A stretch of DNA of 40,772 nt from an uncultured Aureimonas sp. (GTDB taxonomy: Bacteria > Pseudomonadota > Alphaproteobacteria > Rhizobiales > Rhizobiaceae). Shown in pieces: positions 8,738 through 15,811 of this stretch. Below the pieces are notes generated by a model. It was given only the letters and a program-made list of their open reading frames with translations. It was not told the DNA's origin and did no database searches. Every line of letters begins with the position of its first letter. The first letter of the stretch is position 1. The stretch spans positions 1-40,772 of the forward strand of contig NZ_CAJYIU010000163.1 in NCBI RefSeq assembly GCF_913775355.1, read 5' to 3'. The position numbers and the translations under genes are program-made.

Positions 8738-9433
8738 TCATCGAAAGGAATTCAGGTAGAAGGACACATAGGCTTCGATCTCTTTGCGATCGACGTCGGT
8801 CAGTTCCAGACCGGCCAAACCGAAGCTGGCCTGACGCAGGCGCGGCGCGATGGCCCCGTCGGCGAACCAGCGCGCCGCACGTCTGACGTCCTCGACCGGA
8901 AGATCACCGCGCTCGCGCGCGGCCGAGAGAAGATCCGCCACGCTGTCGTAAACGGCATCGATCATGGCGCCGAGGATCTGCGAGACGTTCGGAAACTCCT
9001 TGACGACCGACAGGAACAGACGCTCGAACGCCAGCATGTCGGTTCGAAGCGTCTGCTTGAGGAACCGACAGGCGCATTCGATCAATGCGTCCCGCAACGG
9101 CATCGCCAACAGATCGGAGTCGAGCCTCCGACGCTCGTTGAGGAAGTCTTCGGTGAAACTTCGAACCACCTCCTCCAGCAGCGACGCCTTGTTGTCGAAG
9201 CGCTTGTAGAAGGTCTGATTGGAAATCGACGCAAGCTCGATGACGTCATCGATGGCTGTGGCGTCGTATCCGACCTCAAGAAACCGAGATTGCGCAACCG
9301 CGACGATGTGTCGCGTCAGTTCGAGCGTCTCCTCCTGGGACGGGCGTCCGCGGCGGCGCGGCGCGGTATGGGTCTGTATTGTCAATCGCTTGCGGCTCTT
9401 TCCAGAACGAATCACGCCTTCGCGCTTCCTCAA
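8738..9433 (-). CDS. TetR/AcrR-family repressor, divergent from the PRC-barrel gene
   Basis: A 231-aa TetR protein read leftward from a TTG at 9433; a GTG at codon 7 is an alternative. The N-terminal helix-turn-helix is clear (TAIDDVIELASISNQTFYKRF followed by DNKASLLEEVV) after a basic RRRGRPSQEE lead. The rest is the helical ligand domain. It shares an intergenic region with the gene at 9565, and a palindrome lies in that gene's promoter. A very similar palindrome lies over the promoter of the outer-membrane gene at 10159. Autoregulation and control of both envelope genes are inferred from site similarity and position. Confidence 0.85.
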   Translation of the reverse strand: MRKREGVIRSGKSRKRLTIQTHTAPRRRGRPSQEETLELTRHIVAVAQSRFLEVGYDATAIDDVIELASISNQTFYKRFDNKASLLEEVVRSFTEDFLNERRRLDSDLLAMPLRDALIECACRFLKQTLRTDMLAFERLFLSVVKEFPNVSQILGAMIDAVYDSVADLLSAARERGDLPVEDVRRAARWFADGAIAPRLRQASFGLAGLELTDVDRKEIEAYVSFYLNSFR

Positions 9434-9464
9434 GACAGATTCGCCACGACATTGGGGCGCTCTC

Positions 9465-9493
9465 TTGAAAAAGAACCGAACGGTCTATTTATC
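9465..9493 (+). promoter_or_regulatory. Promoter of the PRC-barrel gene with a TetR-type site in the spacer
   Basis: TTGAAA (9465-9470) and TTTATC (9488-9493) are 17 bases apart. The spacer 9472-9487 reads AGAACCGAACGGTCTA, with a perfect ACCG/CGGT core and a right half GGTCTA identical to the site at 10125-10130. A repressor bound here would block RNA polymerase directly. The -10 match is moderate. Confidence 0.5.
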
Positions 9494-9564
9494 CGCGCAG
9501 CGTCTCGCCTCGGGACCCGTCGATCACACTCAGTGCGTTCGATACCTCTCAATCGGAGAAACTT

Positions 9565-9918
9565 ATGAAACGACTCGCCCTCGCCATCGCCCTCCTGTCG
9601 ACGACCGCAGTCCTGCCCGCGACCGCACAGGTCGTCACGATCGTCGAACTTGACCGTGACGTCGTTGTCCCCCCGTTCGGCCTGACGGTCGGAAAGCTGG
9701 AGCGTTCCGCCATCACGGATACCGCAGGCAAGCGTCTCGGCGATATCGAGAAGGTCGTCGGCACGGCCGAAGAGGGACCGACCGCTTTGGTCATCAAGGC
9801 CGAAAACAGCGAATCCTCGTATATCGTGCCCCTTGCTCGGTTCGGCTCCGTCAACGGCGCCATCACCGTCGACATCACGACCGCCGACCTCGCCAAGCTC
9901 CCCGTGTACGGTCGATAA
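9565..9918 (+). CDS. Exported PRC-barrel-like small protein
   Basis: A 117-aa protein with a clear signal peptide (MKRLALAIALLSTTAVLPATAQ, cleavage after AQ near residue 22), so it is periplasmic or surface-exposed. The mature part, about 95 residues, has the pattern of a PRC-barrel-like domain: VGKLERSAITDTAGKRLGDI, a central LVIKAENSE strand and a final LAKLPVYG. Such small exported proteins are common in Hyphomicrobiales and have no well-defined biochemical role. It is divergent from the TetR gene and probably ends at the strong hairpin at 9943-9989. Confidence 0.7.
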   Translation: MKRLALAIALLSTTAVLPATAQVVTIVELDRDVVVPPFGLTVGKLERSAITDTAGKRLGDIEKVVGTAEEGPTALVIKAENSESSYIVPLARFGSVNGAITVDITTADLAKLPVYGR

Positions 9919-9942
9919 TTCAGGCCCTGCTGCGTTCGGTTC

Positions 9943-9989
9943 GAGCGATCTCGTGCATCCCCAGTTTGTCCGGGGATGCACGAGCGCTC
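9943..9989 (+). terminator. Strong hairpin after the PRC-barrel gene
   Basis: A perfect 13-base stem (9950-9962 with 9972-9984, arms CTCGTGCATCCCC and GGGGATGCACGAG) closes a 9-base loop. It extends through a 2-base bulge by a further GAGCG/CGCTC pairing. It begins about 25 bases after the stop codon. No T-tract follows, so termination strength is uncertain, but the position and stability fit a transcript end. Confidence 0.6.
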
Positions 9990-10018
9990 TGCCGAAGCGT
10001 ATGTCGCACGCCCTCAGA

Positions 10019-10045
10019 ACCGATCCAAACCTTGAATGGATCGGT
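10019..10045. repeat. Inverted repeat upstream of the outer-membrane protein gene
   Basis: Nine-base perfect arms ACCGATCCA (10019-10027) and TGGATCGGT (10037-10045) surround a 9-base spacer. It lies about 45 bases upstream of the -35 element at 10088. It could be a second regulator site or an RNA hairpin; nothing decides between these. Confidence 0.4.
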
Positions 10046-10087
10046 ATGGTAAAAATGCACCACCGCCGACCGAACATTTTGGTGGCA

Positions 10088-10130
10088 TTGACTGGCACAC
10101 AAAGCATTTTTAAATAGACCAATCGGTCTA
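10088..10130 (+). promoter_or_regulatory. Sigma-70 promoter of the outer-membrane protein gene with overlapping TetR-type operator
   Basis: TTGACT (10088-10093) and TAAATA (10111-10116) are spaced by exactly 17 bases, a near-consensus housekeeping promoter. The palindrome TAGACC-AATC-GGTCTA (10115-10130) overlaps the -10 and start site. Its right half is identical to that of the site at 9482-9487 in front of the PRC-barrel gene. Repression by the TetR protein at 8738-9433 is the simplest reading. Confidence 0.65.
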
Positions 10131-10158
10131 ATTGGCCGAGGCATTCGAGGGGAAGACG

Positions 10159-10968
10159 ATGACGATGAAGTTTCTTTTGACATCGGCAGCGCTCGTCGCG
10201 CTGTCGGCACCGGCGTTTTCGGCTGACGTGGTTTATGAAGAGCCGGCGGCACCCGTCGTCGCGCTGGCTCCTGCTTACACGTGGACTGGCTTCTATATCG
10301 GCGGACAGGCCGGCGCTGCCTTCAACAACGAGTCCGGGGACGTCGAGTACAATCCCGCCACTGGTGCGTTCTTTCCGTCGACGTCCTTCGTCGCCGGTGA
10401 CGACAATTCCGACGATGCGGCCTTCGTGGGCGGCGCTCATGTCGGTTTCGACTATCAGATCGACAGCCTGATCATCGGTGCGGTGGCCGACATCAACTAT
10501 ATCGATGCCTCGACGATCTCCAGCTACACGCTCGGTACGGTCGCCACCGGCTTCGATACGTTCGGCGTCTCGCAGGACATCAATTTTATCGCGACCGCCC
10601 GCGCCAAGATCGGTTTCCTGCCGACCGAGCGCCTTGCGATCTATGCAACGGGCGGCGTGGCCTACGCCGATACCGATGTCGAGTTCGTCTCGCCGGGCAT
10701 CCTCAATGCGACGCGCGGTTTTGCCACATCGGTGAGATCCGACAACGACGATGTTGGATATGCTGTCGGTGGCGGAGTCGATTACCTCGTCACGCAGAAT
10801 TTCTCGGTAGGCCTTGAGTATCTGTACACCGACATCGGCGAGACAAACCTCGACGTAACCTACACCAATCCGCTGCTGCCCATCGGACAGCAGACGTTCG
10901 AGACCTCGTCGAACGACGACCTCGACTTCCATACCGTGTGGGCGAAGGCTTCGTTCCGCTTCAACTAA
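10159..10968 (+). CDS. Outer-membrane beta-barrel protein (Omp25/31-like porin family)
   Basis: A 269-aa protein. The ATG at 10159 (or 10165) follows a GAGGGGAAG ribosome-binding site and opens directly into a signal peptide (KFLLTSAALVALSAPAFSADV). After a Pro/Ala-rich lead comes YTWTGFYIGGQAGAAF, the hallmark first strand of Rhizobiales Omp25/31 barrels. Alternating strands follow and the chain ends in the C-terminal Phe/Asn strand (HTVWAKASFRFN) used for outer-membrane assembly. An eight-stranded barrel is expected. It is probably structural or surface-related rather than a specific transporter. Its promoter carries the TetR-type site at 10115-10130. Confidence 0.88.
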   Translation: MTMKFLLTSAALVALSAPAFSADVVYEEPAAPVVALAPAYTWTGFYIGGQAGAAFNNESGDVEYNPATGAFFPSTSFVAGDDNSDDAAFVGGAHVGFDYQIDSLIIGAVADINYIDASTISSYTLGTVATGFDTFGVSQDINFIATARAKIGFLPTERLAIYATGGVAYADTDVEFVSPGILNATRGFATSVRSDNDDVGYAVGGGVDYLVTQNFSVGLEYLYTDIGETNLDVTYTNPLLPIGQQTFETSSNDDLDFHTVWAKASFRFN

Positions 10969-11014
10969 CTAAGCCTTTGCGAAAAGCGCTCCTGCGTTGA
11001 TCGCGGGGGCCTTC

Positions 11015-11049
11015 GACAGCCTGTCGTTCTCCAGTCCCGGCAGGCTGTC
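11015..11049 (+). terminator. Candidate terminator hairpin after the outer-membrane protein gene
   Basis: Perfect 9-base arms GACAGCCTG (11015-11023) and CAGGCTGTC (11041-11049) enclose a 17-base loop, about 45 bases after the stop codon. No T-run follows, so this is only a candidate. Confidence 0.4.
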
Positions 11050-11156
11050 ACTCCCTCGAAGTCGTCGCGCAAGTCGCTTCATCATGCCACCGGCATGGCA
11101 ATGGGCAGCAACACTCGCTGCAGACGTCCCTTCCATCCAAGTTTCCGGCGACCGTA

Positions 11157-11282
11157 ATGTTTAGCAAACGAATGACGTTGATCGCTCTTATCGGCGTCTT
11201 CGCGGTGACGATCGTCGCCGGCGGGTCACTGGTCGCCTACTGGGACGGGATGAACCGGACCGACGAGACCGGCGTTCGGTAG
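11157..11282 (+). CDS. Possible 41-aa single-pass membrane protein
   Basis: An ATG at 11157 opens a 41-codon frame ending at TAG 11280-11282. The peptide has a short basic start (MFSKRM), about 20 hydrophobic residues (TLIALIGVFAVTIVAGGSLV) and a polar tail with YWDGMNRTDE. That is a coherent topology for a small inner-membrane protein. The ribosome-binding site is weak and there is no recognised family, so it may be a chance frame. The rest of 10969-11404 shows only the hairpin at 11015. Confidence 0.35.
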   Translation: MFSKRMTLIALIGVFAVTIVAGGSLVAYWDGMNRTDETGVR

Positions 11283-11404
11283 CGATTGGTTCGAAGGTGG
11301 GCATGAAGGCGTTTGTCCGTTTTGGAAGGAACGTCGTCCCCATCATCGCTGCTTAAACGGGCAAGCTCCTGATCGTCCGTGGGACGAAAGAAAGTAATCG
11401 GTGC

Positions 11405-11533
11405 TCAACTTGGGGAAGCCCAATCAAGGCCCTGTTGGCGCCTGATCCAAGCGAGCGCGGTTGCGAGGCAGAAGACGCCGTGGAAACTGGCACCAGTCTT
11501 CCTGCGCCGATGACACTCACGCAGGTCCTGGTG
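11405..11533 (-). pseudogene. C-terminal remnant of a transposase
   Basis: On the minus strand one frame reads HQDLRECHRRRKTGASFHGV and continues through a Cys-Leu-Ala-Thr-Ala-Leu-Ala-Trp stretch to QGLDWASPS and a TGA at 11407-11405. It has no start and is cut at its 5' side by an IS3-type end at 11534. The composition resembles the tail of a DDE transposase, though I cannot name the family with certainty. It is the leftover of an older element interrupted by later insertions. Confidence 0.4.
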
Positions 11534-11557
11534 TGACGTGACCCCCGTTTTTCATCC
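11534..11557. repeat. Stray IS3-type terminal repeat
   Basis: The segment starts TGACGTGACCCCCGTT and ends ATCC. It matches the left end of the neighbouring IS3 element (11585-11608) at about 15 of 24 positions, in the same orientation and 51 bases further out. It looks like the isolated end of a second, related element that has otherwise been deleted. Confidence 0.4.
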
Positions 11558-11621
11558 AGCGGGAGCGAGAGTCCTGTCGTGATCTGACCTGCTACCCGTT
11601 CCTGGACCACTTGGCCGGTCG

Positions 11622-12480
11622 TCATCCAGCTTCGACCGGCGGCGGCGGGCCATGTGCCGCTGACCGGTTCACCAGCGATATCGGCGGTTTGTTGCCGATG
11701 GCACTATGCGGTCGCACCTCGTTGTAGTCTCTACGCCAAGCCTCGCATTTGCGCACCGCGTCGTCGAGGCTCATGAACCAGTGCTGGTTCAGACACTCTG
11801 CCCGGAACTTGCCGTTGAACGACTTGGGTGTTGGCGTTGTCCGTCGGCTTTCCGGGCCGGGAGAAGTCGAGCACGACACCGTGGGTATAGGCCCACAGGT
11901 CCAACTCGCGCGAGACGAACTCGCTCCCCTGGTCGACCCGGATCGACGCGGGATAGCCCACCTCGCCGCAGACGCGTTCGAGCACGCCCACGACGTCGGG
12001 AGCCCGGAAGCTGAAGCGCGGCACCACCGCCGGCGAGAACCGGCTGAAGGTGTCCACGACGGTCAGGATACGCAGCTTCGGTCCCGTCGCGAGCTGGTCA
12101 TGGACAAAATCCATGGCCCATACCTCGTTCGAGCAGGACGCCGCGCAGCGGCCCTCCCGCAGCTTCGCCTTGACCCGGCGCTTGGGTGGTCTGTGCCGCA
12201 GTTGCAGACCCATCTCCTTGTAAAGACGATAGATCCGTTTTGCGTTCACGTCCCAGCCCTCCCGCCGAAGCAAGACGTGGATGCGTCGATACCCATAGCG
12301 CACCCGCGTCTCGGCGATCTCCTTCACTCGCTTCTTCAGATCGGCCTGATCGGCGCGGCGCCCACGATAGTGGTAGCTTGATCGCTCCGCCCGAAGCACA
12401 GTACAGGCCCGCCGGATGCTGACCTGCCACGTGCTCCTGACGTCGTCGACGAGCTGCCGGCGCCGGTCAGGCCTCAGAGC
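11622..12480 (-). pseudogene. IS3-family transposase OrfB, frameshifted at the catalytic glutamate
   Basis: The reading begins in the frame -1 to orfA (ALRPDRRRQLVDDVRSTWQV) and contains the two aspartates of the rve/DDE catalytic core (VWAMDFVHD and IRVDQGSEF). At plus-strand 11824-11832 one extra base occurs where the family has the segment DNAFIESFNG. The upstream frame runs into DNANTQVVQR, while the downstream frame resumes as KSFNGKFRAECLNQHWF and ends at 11622. The lesion therefore removes the third catalytic residue, the glutamate, as well as shifting the frame. The tail (AWRRDYNEVRPHSAIGNKPP) is otherwise intact. A sequencing error could explain the shift but not the lost FIE triplet. 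Confidence 0.85.
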
Positions 12481-12740
12481 TTTCGCGAGACGACATCCTG
12501 CAACATCGCCTTGTCGAGGCTGAGATCCGCAACCAGCCGCTTCAGCTTGGCATTCTCATCCTCGAGTTGGCGCAGTCGCCGCATCTCCGACGGCATAAGC
12601 CCCGCGTACTTCCTGCGCCAGGCGTAGAACGTCGCCTCGCTGATCCCGGTCTTGCGGCACACTTCGCCGACGCTCGTGCCGTCCTCAGCCTGCTTCAGCA
12701 CGAACGCGATCTGCGCCTCGGAAAACTTCGACCTCTTCAT
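12474..12740 (-). CDS. IS3-family transposase OrfA
   Basis: An 88-aa protein with an N-terminal helix-turn-helix (SVGEVCRKTGISEATFYAWRRKY) and a C-terminal leucine-zipper-like helix (LRQLEDENAKLKRLVADLSL), the normal layout of IS3 OrfA. It ends VVSRKL and overlaps orfB. An A-AAG run at 12480-12483 just before the stop is the likely -1 frameshift site for making the fused transposase. The gene itself looks intact, but its partner orfB is not. Confidence 0.88.
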   Translation of the reverse strand: MKRSKFSEAQIAFVLKQAEDGTSVGEVCRKTGISEATFYAWRRKYAGLMPSEMRRLRQLEDENAKLKRLVADLSLDKAMLQDVVSRKL

Positions 12741-12818
12741 TTCAAGCTCCTCTTCCGGCCCTCCTTCATAACTGGAATTTTCCAGCTCAGAACGGTCCAG
12801 GAAACGGGCAGCAGGTCA

Positions 12819-13200
12819 CCTGTATCACTGCCGCGATCGTCTTGGCGTTTGTGCCCGATCCCACCCGCACCGCGACACCGTCGATCTTCAGCTTGATCCC
12901 ACCGATGGGCTGGCGTGCCGCCCGTTGACGCCGCTTCGGCTTGGCCGGTGCCGTCACCGAAGCCGGAGGCTCCGCCTCGACGACCACCGGAACGAAGGCT
13001 GGCACGAGCGGGGCGGCTTCCGGCTCAATGCGCGCTTCCCGGCGCCACCCGAAGACCTGAAGCGGGCGAAGGCCATGGCGGCGGGCGACCTACGACACAA
13101 CGGCTCCCGGCGCCAGCGTCTCTTCCAGAACCCGCACCTTCTGGTCGGGGGACAACTGTCGGCGGCCGCCAGCCCCGTTGATGATCTCTATACGGCGCAC
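12819..13200 (-). pseudogene. IS66 TnpA accessory protein, nonsense-mutated and truncated
   Basis: From GTG 13200 the frame reads VRRIEIINGAGGRRQLSPDQ and on to ETLAPGAVVS. It then hits an in-frame TAG where the family has a Glu codon, and resumes VARRHGLRPLQVFGWRREAR. It continues to the conserved C-terminal segment KIDGVAVRVGSGTNAKTIAA before the IS3 right end cuts it off at AVIQ. The order and spacing match the IS66 helix-turn-helix accessory protein. Two independent lesions make it dead. Confidence 0.8.
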
Positions 13201-13316
13201 CGGGCGCGAAGGGTCAGGCCTACGGTCAAATCCAGACACAAAACGATTTTTATCTTGGATCGTCAGACTCCGCGCTCGCGAAAAGAAACGGAAGGTGGGG
13301 CCGGGAGAACGCTTAC
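12819..13316 (-). mobile_element. IS66-family element remnant, truncated by the IS3 insertion
   Basis: The outer end at 13316 reads GTAAGCGTTCTCCCGG on the minus strand, which resembles the GTAAGCG start of IS66 elements (recalled, not searched). It is followed by the tnpA relic and stops abruptly at the IS3 right end. TnpB, TnpC and the other terminus are absent from the window, and the far side of the IS3 element is not IS66 sequence. A deletion therefore accompanied or followed the IS3 insertion. Confidence 0.6.
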
Positions 13317-13625
13317 GGATAGTAATGCCACTCAGCGTCCGCTTTCGCGCGAATTGGCCGTGCGCACTTGTGATTTGGAAAGGTTGAAACCGGATGGTCA
13401 CTTCCCGACGTCCGCTTTCAGGGCGCTCACCGACGCGGAGGGGTCGTTTCCGGAACAGCAGCTCTCTGACTGGCCAACCCACAAGCTGCCGGTCGACTTT
13501 CGGCACATTGCCCTTCTTTAAAAGAATGTCTCGCAACAGTTTTTGTCAGCATAGTTACTTATTTGCCCATCGTTGCCAGAGGGGACGAGCTTATTGTTGA
13601 GTTTCCTGCATTTAATTAGCAGACG
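13317..13625. other. Intergenic stretch with dispersed-repeat-like sequence
   Basis: This 309-base stretch has no credible gene. It contains CGTCCGCTTTC twice (near 13337 and 13408) and a GCAGCTCTCTGACTGG segment (13458-13473). The latter resembles GCAGCTCTGCGATTGG at 32066-32081. This looks like a degenerate dispersed intergenic repeat rather than a gene. Confidence 0.4.
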
Positions 13626-14705
13626 TCATCCAAAACGTTGCTGGGATTCAGCGTCGAAAAGGTGGACGCGCTCGGGCTGAATCCGGATGGGAAGCACGTC
13701 GCCTGGTCCGCCGGCGAGATGGTCGCGCAGGACGACGACGAGATCGTCTTCGCCGAGCTTAACTACGAGTTGCGTCTCGGAACCCATGGGTTCGATGACC
13801 GAGATGATGCCCATTCCGTGCGTGGCAGCGACGTCGCCGAGATGGATGTGTTCCGGCCGGATGCCGTAGACGATACGTCTGTTTGCGTTCAGCTTCATGG
13901 CGCCTTCCGGCAGCGGCAGGAGGGTGCCGCCCTTGCTACGGAACATCAGCTCCGCCTTGTCGGAGACGATGTCGCCTTCAAGAAGATTCATCGACGGCGA
14001 GCCGATGAAGGCGGCGACGAAGAGATTGCGCGGCGCATTGTAGAGATCGAGCGGTCGCCCGACCTGCTCCACCTGTCCCCCATTCATCACCACAATCCGG
14101 TCGGCCATCGTCATCGCTTCGATCTGGTCGTGCGTGACATAGACCATCGTCGTCTTCAGCCGCTGGTGCAGCGACTTGATTTCCGCGCGCATCTGCACGC
14201 GCAGCTTGGCGTCGAGGTTCGACAGCGGTTCGTCAAAGAGGAAGACCTTGGGATCGCGCACGATGGCGCGGCCCATGGCGACGCGCTGGCGCTGGCCCCC
14301 CGAGAGCTGCTTCGGCAGCCGTTCGAGAAGGGGCCCGAGCGCGAGGATGTCTGCCGCCTTGCGCACGCGCTCGGCGATCGTGGCCTTGTCGCTTTTGGCC
14401 AGACGAAGCGAGAAGCCCATGTTTTCTGCCACCGACATGTGCGGGTAGAGTGCATAGGTCTGAAACACCATGGCGACGTCCCGCTCCTTGGGCGGCACGT
14501 CGTTCACGGCCCGTCCGCCGATGCGGATGTCGCCGCCGGTGATCTTCTCGAGGCCGGCGATCATTCGCAGGAGGGTCGATTTTCCGCACCCCGACGGACC
14601 GACGAGGATGACGAACTCGCCGTCGGCGATGTCGAGGTCGACATCCTTGATGACGGCATGGGCACCGTAAGATTTCTGGACGCCACTGAGGGAGAGGGGG
14701 GCCAT
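13626..14705 (-). CDS. ABC transporter ATPase of the first importer (MalK/UgpC type)
   Basis: A 359-aa CUT1-class ATPase. It shows Walker A GPSGCGKST, a Q-loop (VFQTYALYPH), an intact signature LSGGQRQR, Walker B VFLFDEPLSNLD and the switch histidine in YVTHDQIEA. The C-terminal 120 residues form the regulatory OB/TOBE region with GIRPEHIHLG. It would homodimerise and power the permease pair at 15812-17487 for uptake of a carbohydrate-like solute. It is the last gene of a minus-strand operon, 59 bases after the dehydrogenase. All catalytic motifs are intact, unlike in the second importer. Confidence 0.92.
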   Translation of the reverse strand: MAPLSLSGVQKSYGAHAVIKDVDLDIADGEFVILVGPSGCGKSTLLRMIAGLEKITGGDIRIGGRAVNDVPPKERDVAMVFQTYALYPHMSVAENMGFSLRLAKSDKATIAERVRKAADILALGPLLERLPKQLSGGQRQRVAMGRAIVRDPKVFLFDEPLSNLDAKLRVQMRAEIKSLHQRLKTTMVYVTHDQIEAMTMADRIVVMNGGQVEQVGRPLDLYNAPRNLFVAAFIGSPSMNLLEGDIVSDKAELMFRSKGGTLLPLPEGAMKLNANRRIVYGIRPEHIHLGDVAATHGMGIISVIEPMGSETQLVVKLGEDDLVVVLRDHLAGGPGDVLPIRIQPERVHLFDAESQQRFG

Positions 14706-14764
14706 GGCTGCTCCTTGAGCGGTCGGCGGATGGGGCGGATGACGAGTTCAAGCACCGAACGGCG

Positions 14765-15790
14765 TCACATCACGAAGACGGCTTTTTCAGTCCTGCGCTC
14801 GTCGAACATGCGGAAGGCCGTCTCGGCGTCGTCCAGCGCGAAGCGGTGTGTGGCGAGGCGTTCGAGATCAATGTTCTTGGCCTCGATGACGCGCGTGATC
14901 TCGGGGTATTCGGCAATGTTGAAGTACCAGGACCCGAAAATCGTCACCTGCTTGCGGATCAGCTGTTCGCTCGGACGGATCGTCGTCTCGCGGCTCTCGC
15001 CGACGCAGGCGAGCTGGCCGAACGGGGCGAGCGCGTCGAGCGCCATGTTCTGTGCACCGCCGTTGCCCGAGCAGTCGATCGCCCGGTCGAGGCCATGGCC
15101 TTGCGTGAAGTCCTTCAACGTCGCGAGGGAGGCGGGATCCGTCGGGTCGAGCGCGAGATCGGCCCCGAGTTCGAGCGAGAAGCGTCGGCGCTCCTCGATG
15201 GGATCGAATGTAACGACGCGCCCTCCAAGTGCCTTGGCGGCCAGGGTTCCGGCCGAGCCCATTGGTCCAAGTCCCCAGATGCCCACCGTCTTCGACCCGT
15301 CGATGCCGAGCTTCCTGCTCGCCGAATAGAGCGTGCCGAAGGCATCCGTGGAGATGGCCGCCGCAACGAAGGACATGGAATCGGGAATGCGCAGGAGGTT
15401 CCGGGCGGGAACCGCGAGGTATTCGGCGTTGCCGCCATCCTGCGTGAAGCCGAGGCAGGTCCATTGCGGGCAGAGGAACATCGAGCCCTGCCGGCAATAT
15501 TCGCAGGTGCCGCAGCCGACGGCGAGGTACACCGCGACCCGGTCGCCGGAGCGGAACTGGGTGACGGCGGCGCCGACCTCGACGACGATCCCTGCTGGCT
15601 CGTGTCCGGTGATGCAGCGTCCGGCTGCCTCACCGCCCACCGTGGCATCGCCACCGTAGTAGAGGCTCATGTCGGACCGGCATATGCAGGAGGCCTTGAC
15701 CTGGACCAGGACTTCGTCCGCGCGAGGCGTCGGCACTTCGACGGCGCGAATTTCGACACGCTTGTTGCCGGGGAGATAGACGGCTTTCAT
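14765..15790 (-). CDS. Zinc-dependent medium-chain (polyol/sugar) dehydrogenase
   Basis: A 341-aa MDR enzyme. Catalytic zinc ligands are C37 (CICRSD) and the GHE motif at H63-E64. The structural zinc lobe is complete with C93, C96, C99 and C107 (VGCGTCEYCRQGSMFLC). The Rossmann motif is GIWGLGPMGSAG, followed by an acidic residue in VVTFDPIEE, which suggests NAD preference. It belongs with sorbitol, threonine and galactitol-phosphate type dehydrogenases. Lying between the permease and the ATPase of the importer, it probably oxidises the imported polyol or sugar. The exact substrate is not visible. Confidence 0.85.
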   Translation of the reverse strand: MKAVYLPGNKRVEIRAVEVPTPRADEVLVQVKASCICRSDMSLYYGGDATVGGEAAGRCITGHEPAGIVVEVGAAVTQFRSGDRVAVYLAVGCGTCEYCRQGSMFLCPQWTCLGFTQDGGNAEYLAVPARNLLRIPDSMSFVAAAISTDAFGTLYSASRKLGIDGSKTVGIWGLGPMGSAGTLAAKALGGRVVTFDPIEERRRFSLELGADLALDPTDPASLATLKDFTQGHGLDRAIDCSGNGGAQNMALDALAPFGQLACVGESRETTIRPSEQLIRKQVTIFGSWYFNIAEYPEITRVIEAKNIDLERLATHRFALDDAETAFRMFDERRTEKAVFVM

Positions 15791-15811
15791 CGGATGTTCC
15801 TGAGCCTGGTT

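Larger units (their letters stand above)
11585..12818 (-). mobile_element. IS3-family insertion sequence (IS407-like), inactivated
   Basis: A 1234-bp element with imperfect terminal inverted repeats: left 11585-11608 (TGACCTGCTACCCGTT then CCTGGACC) and right 12794-12818 (same sequence on the other strand with one substitution and one extra T). It carries orfA and orfB in the usual -1 overlapping arrangement. The bases outside the two ends (GATC left, CCTG right) do not form a target duplication, so the original insertion site has been rearranged. OrfB is broken, so the copy cannot move by itself. Confidence 0.85.
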
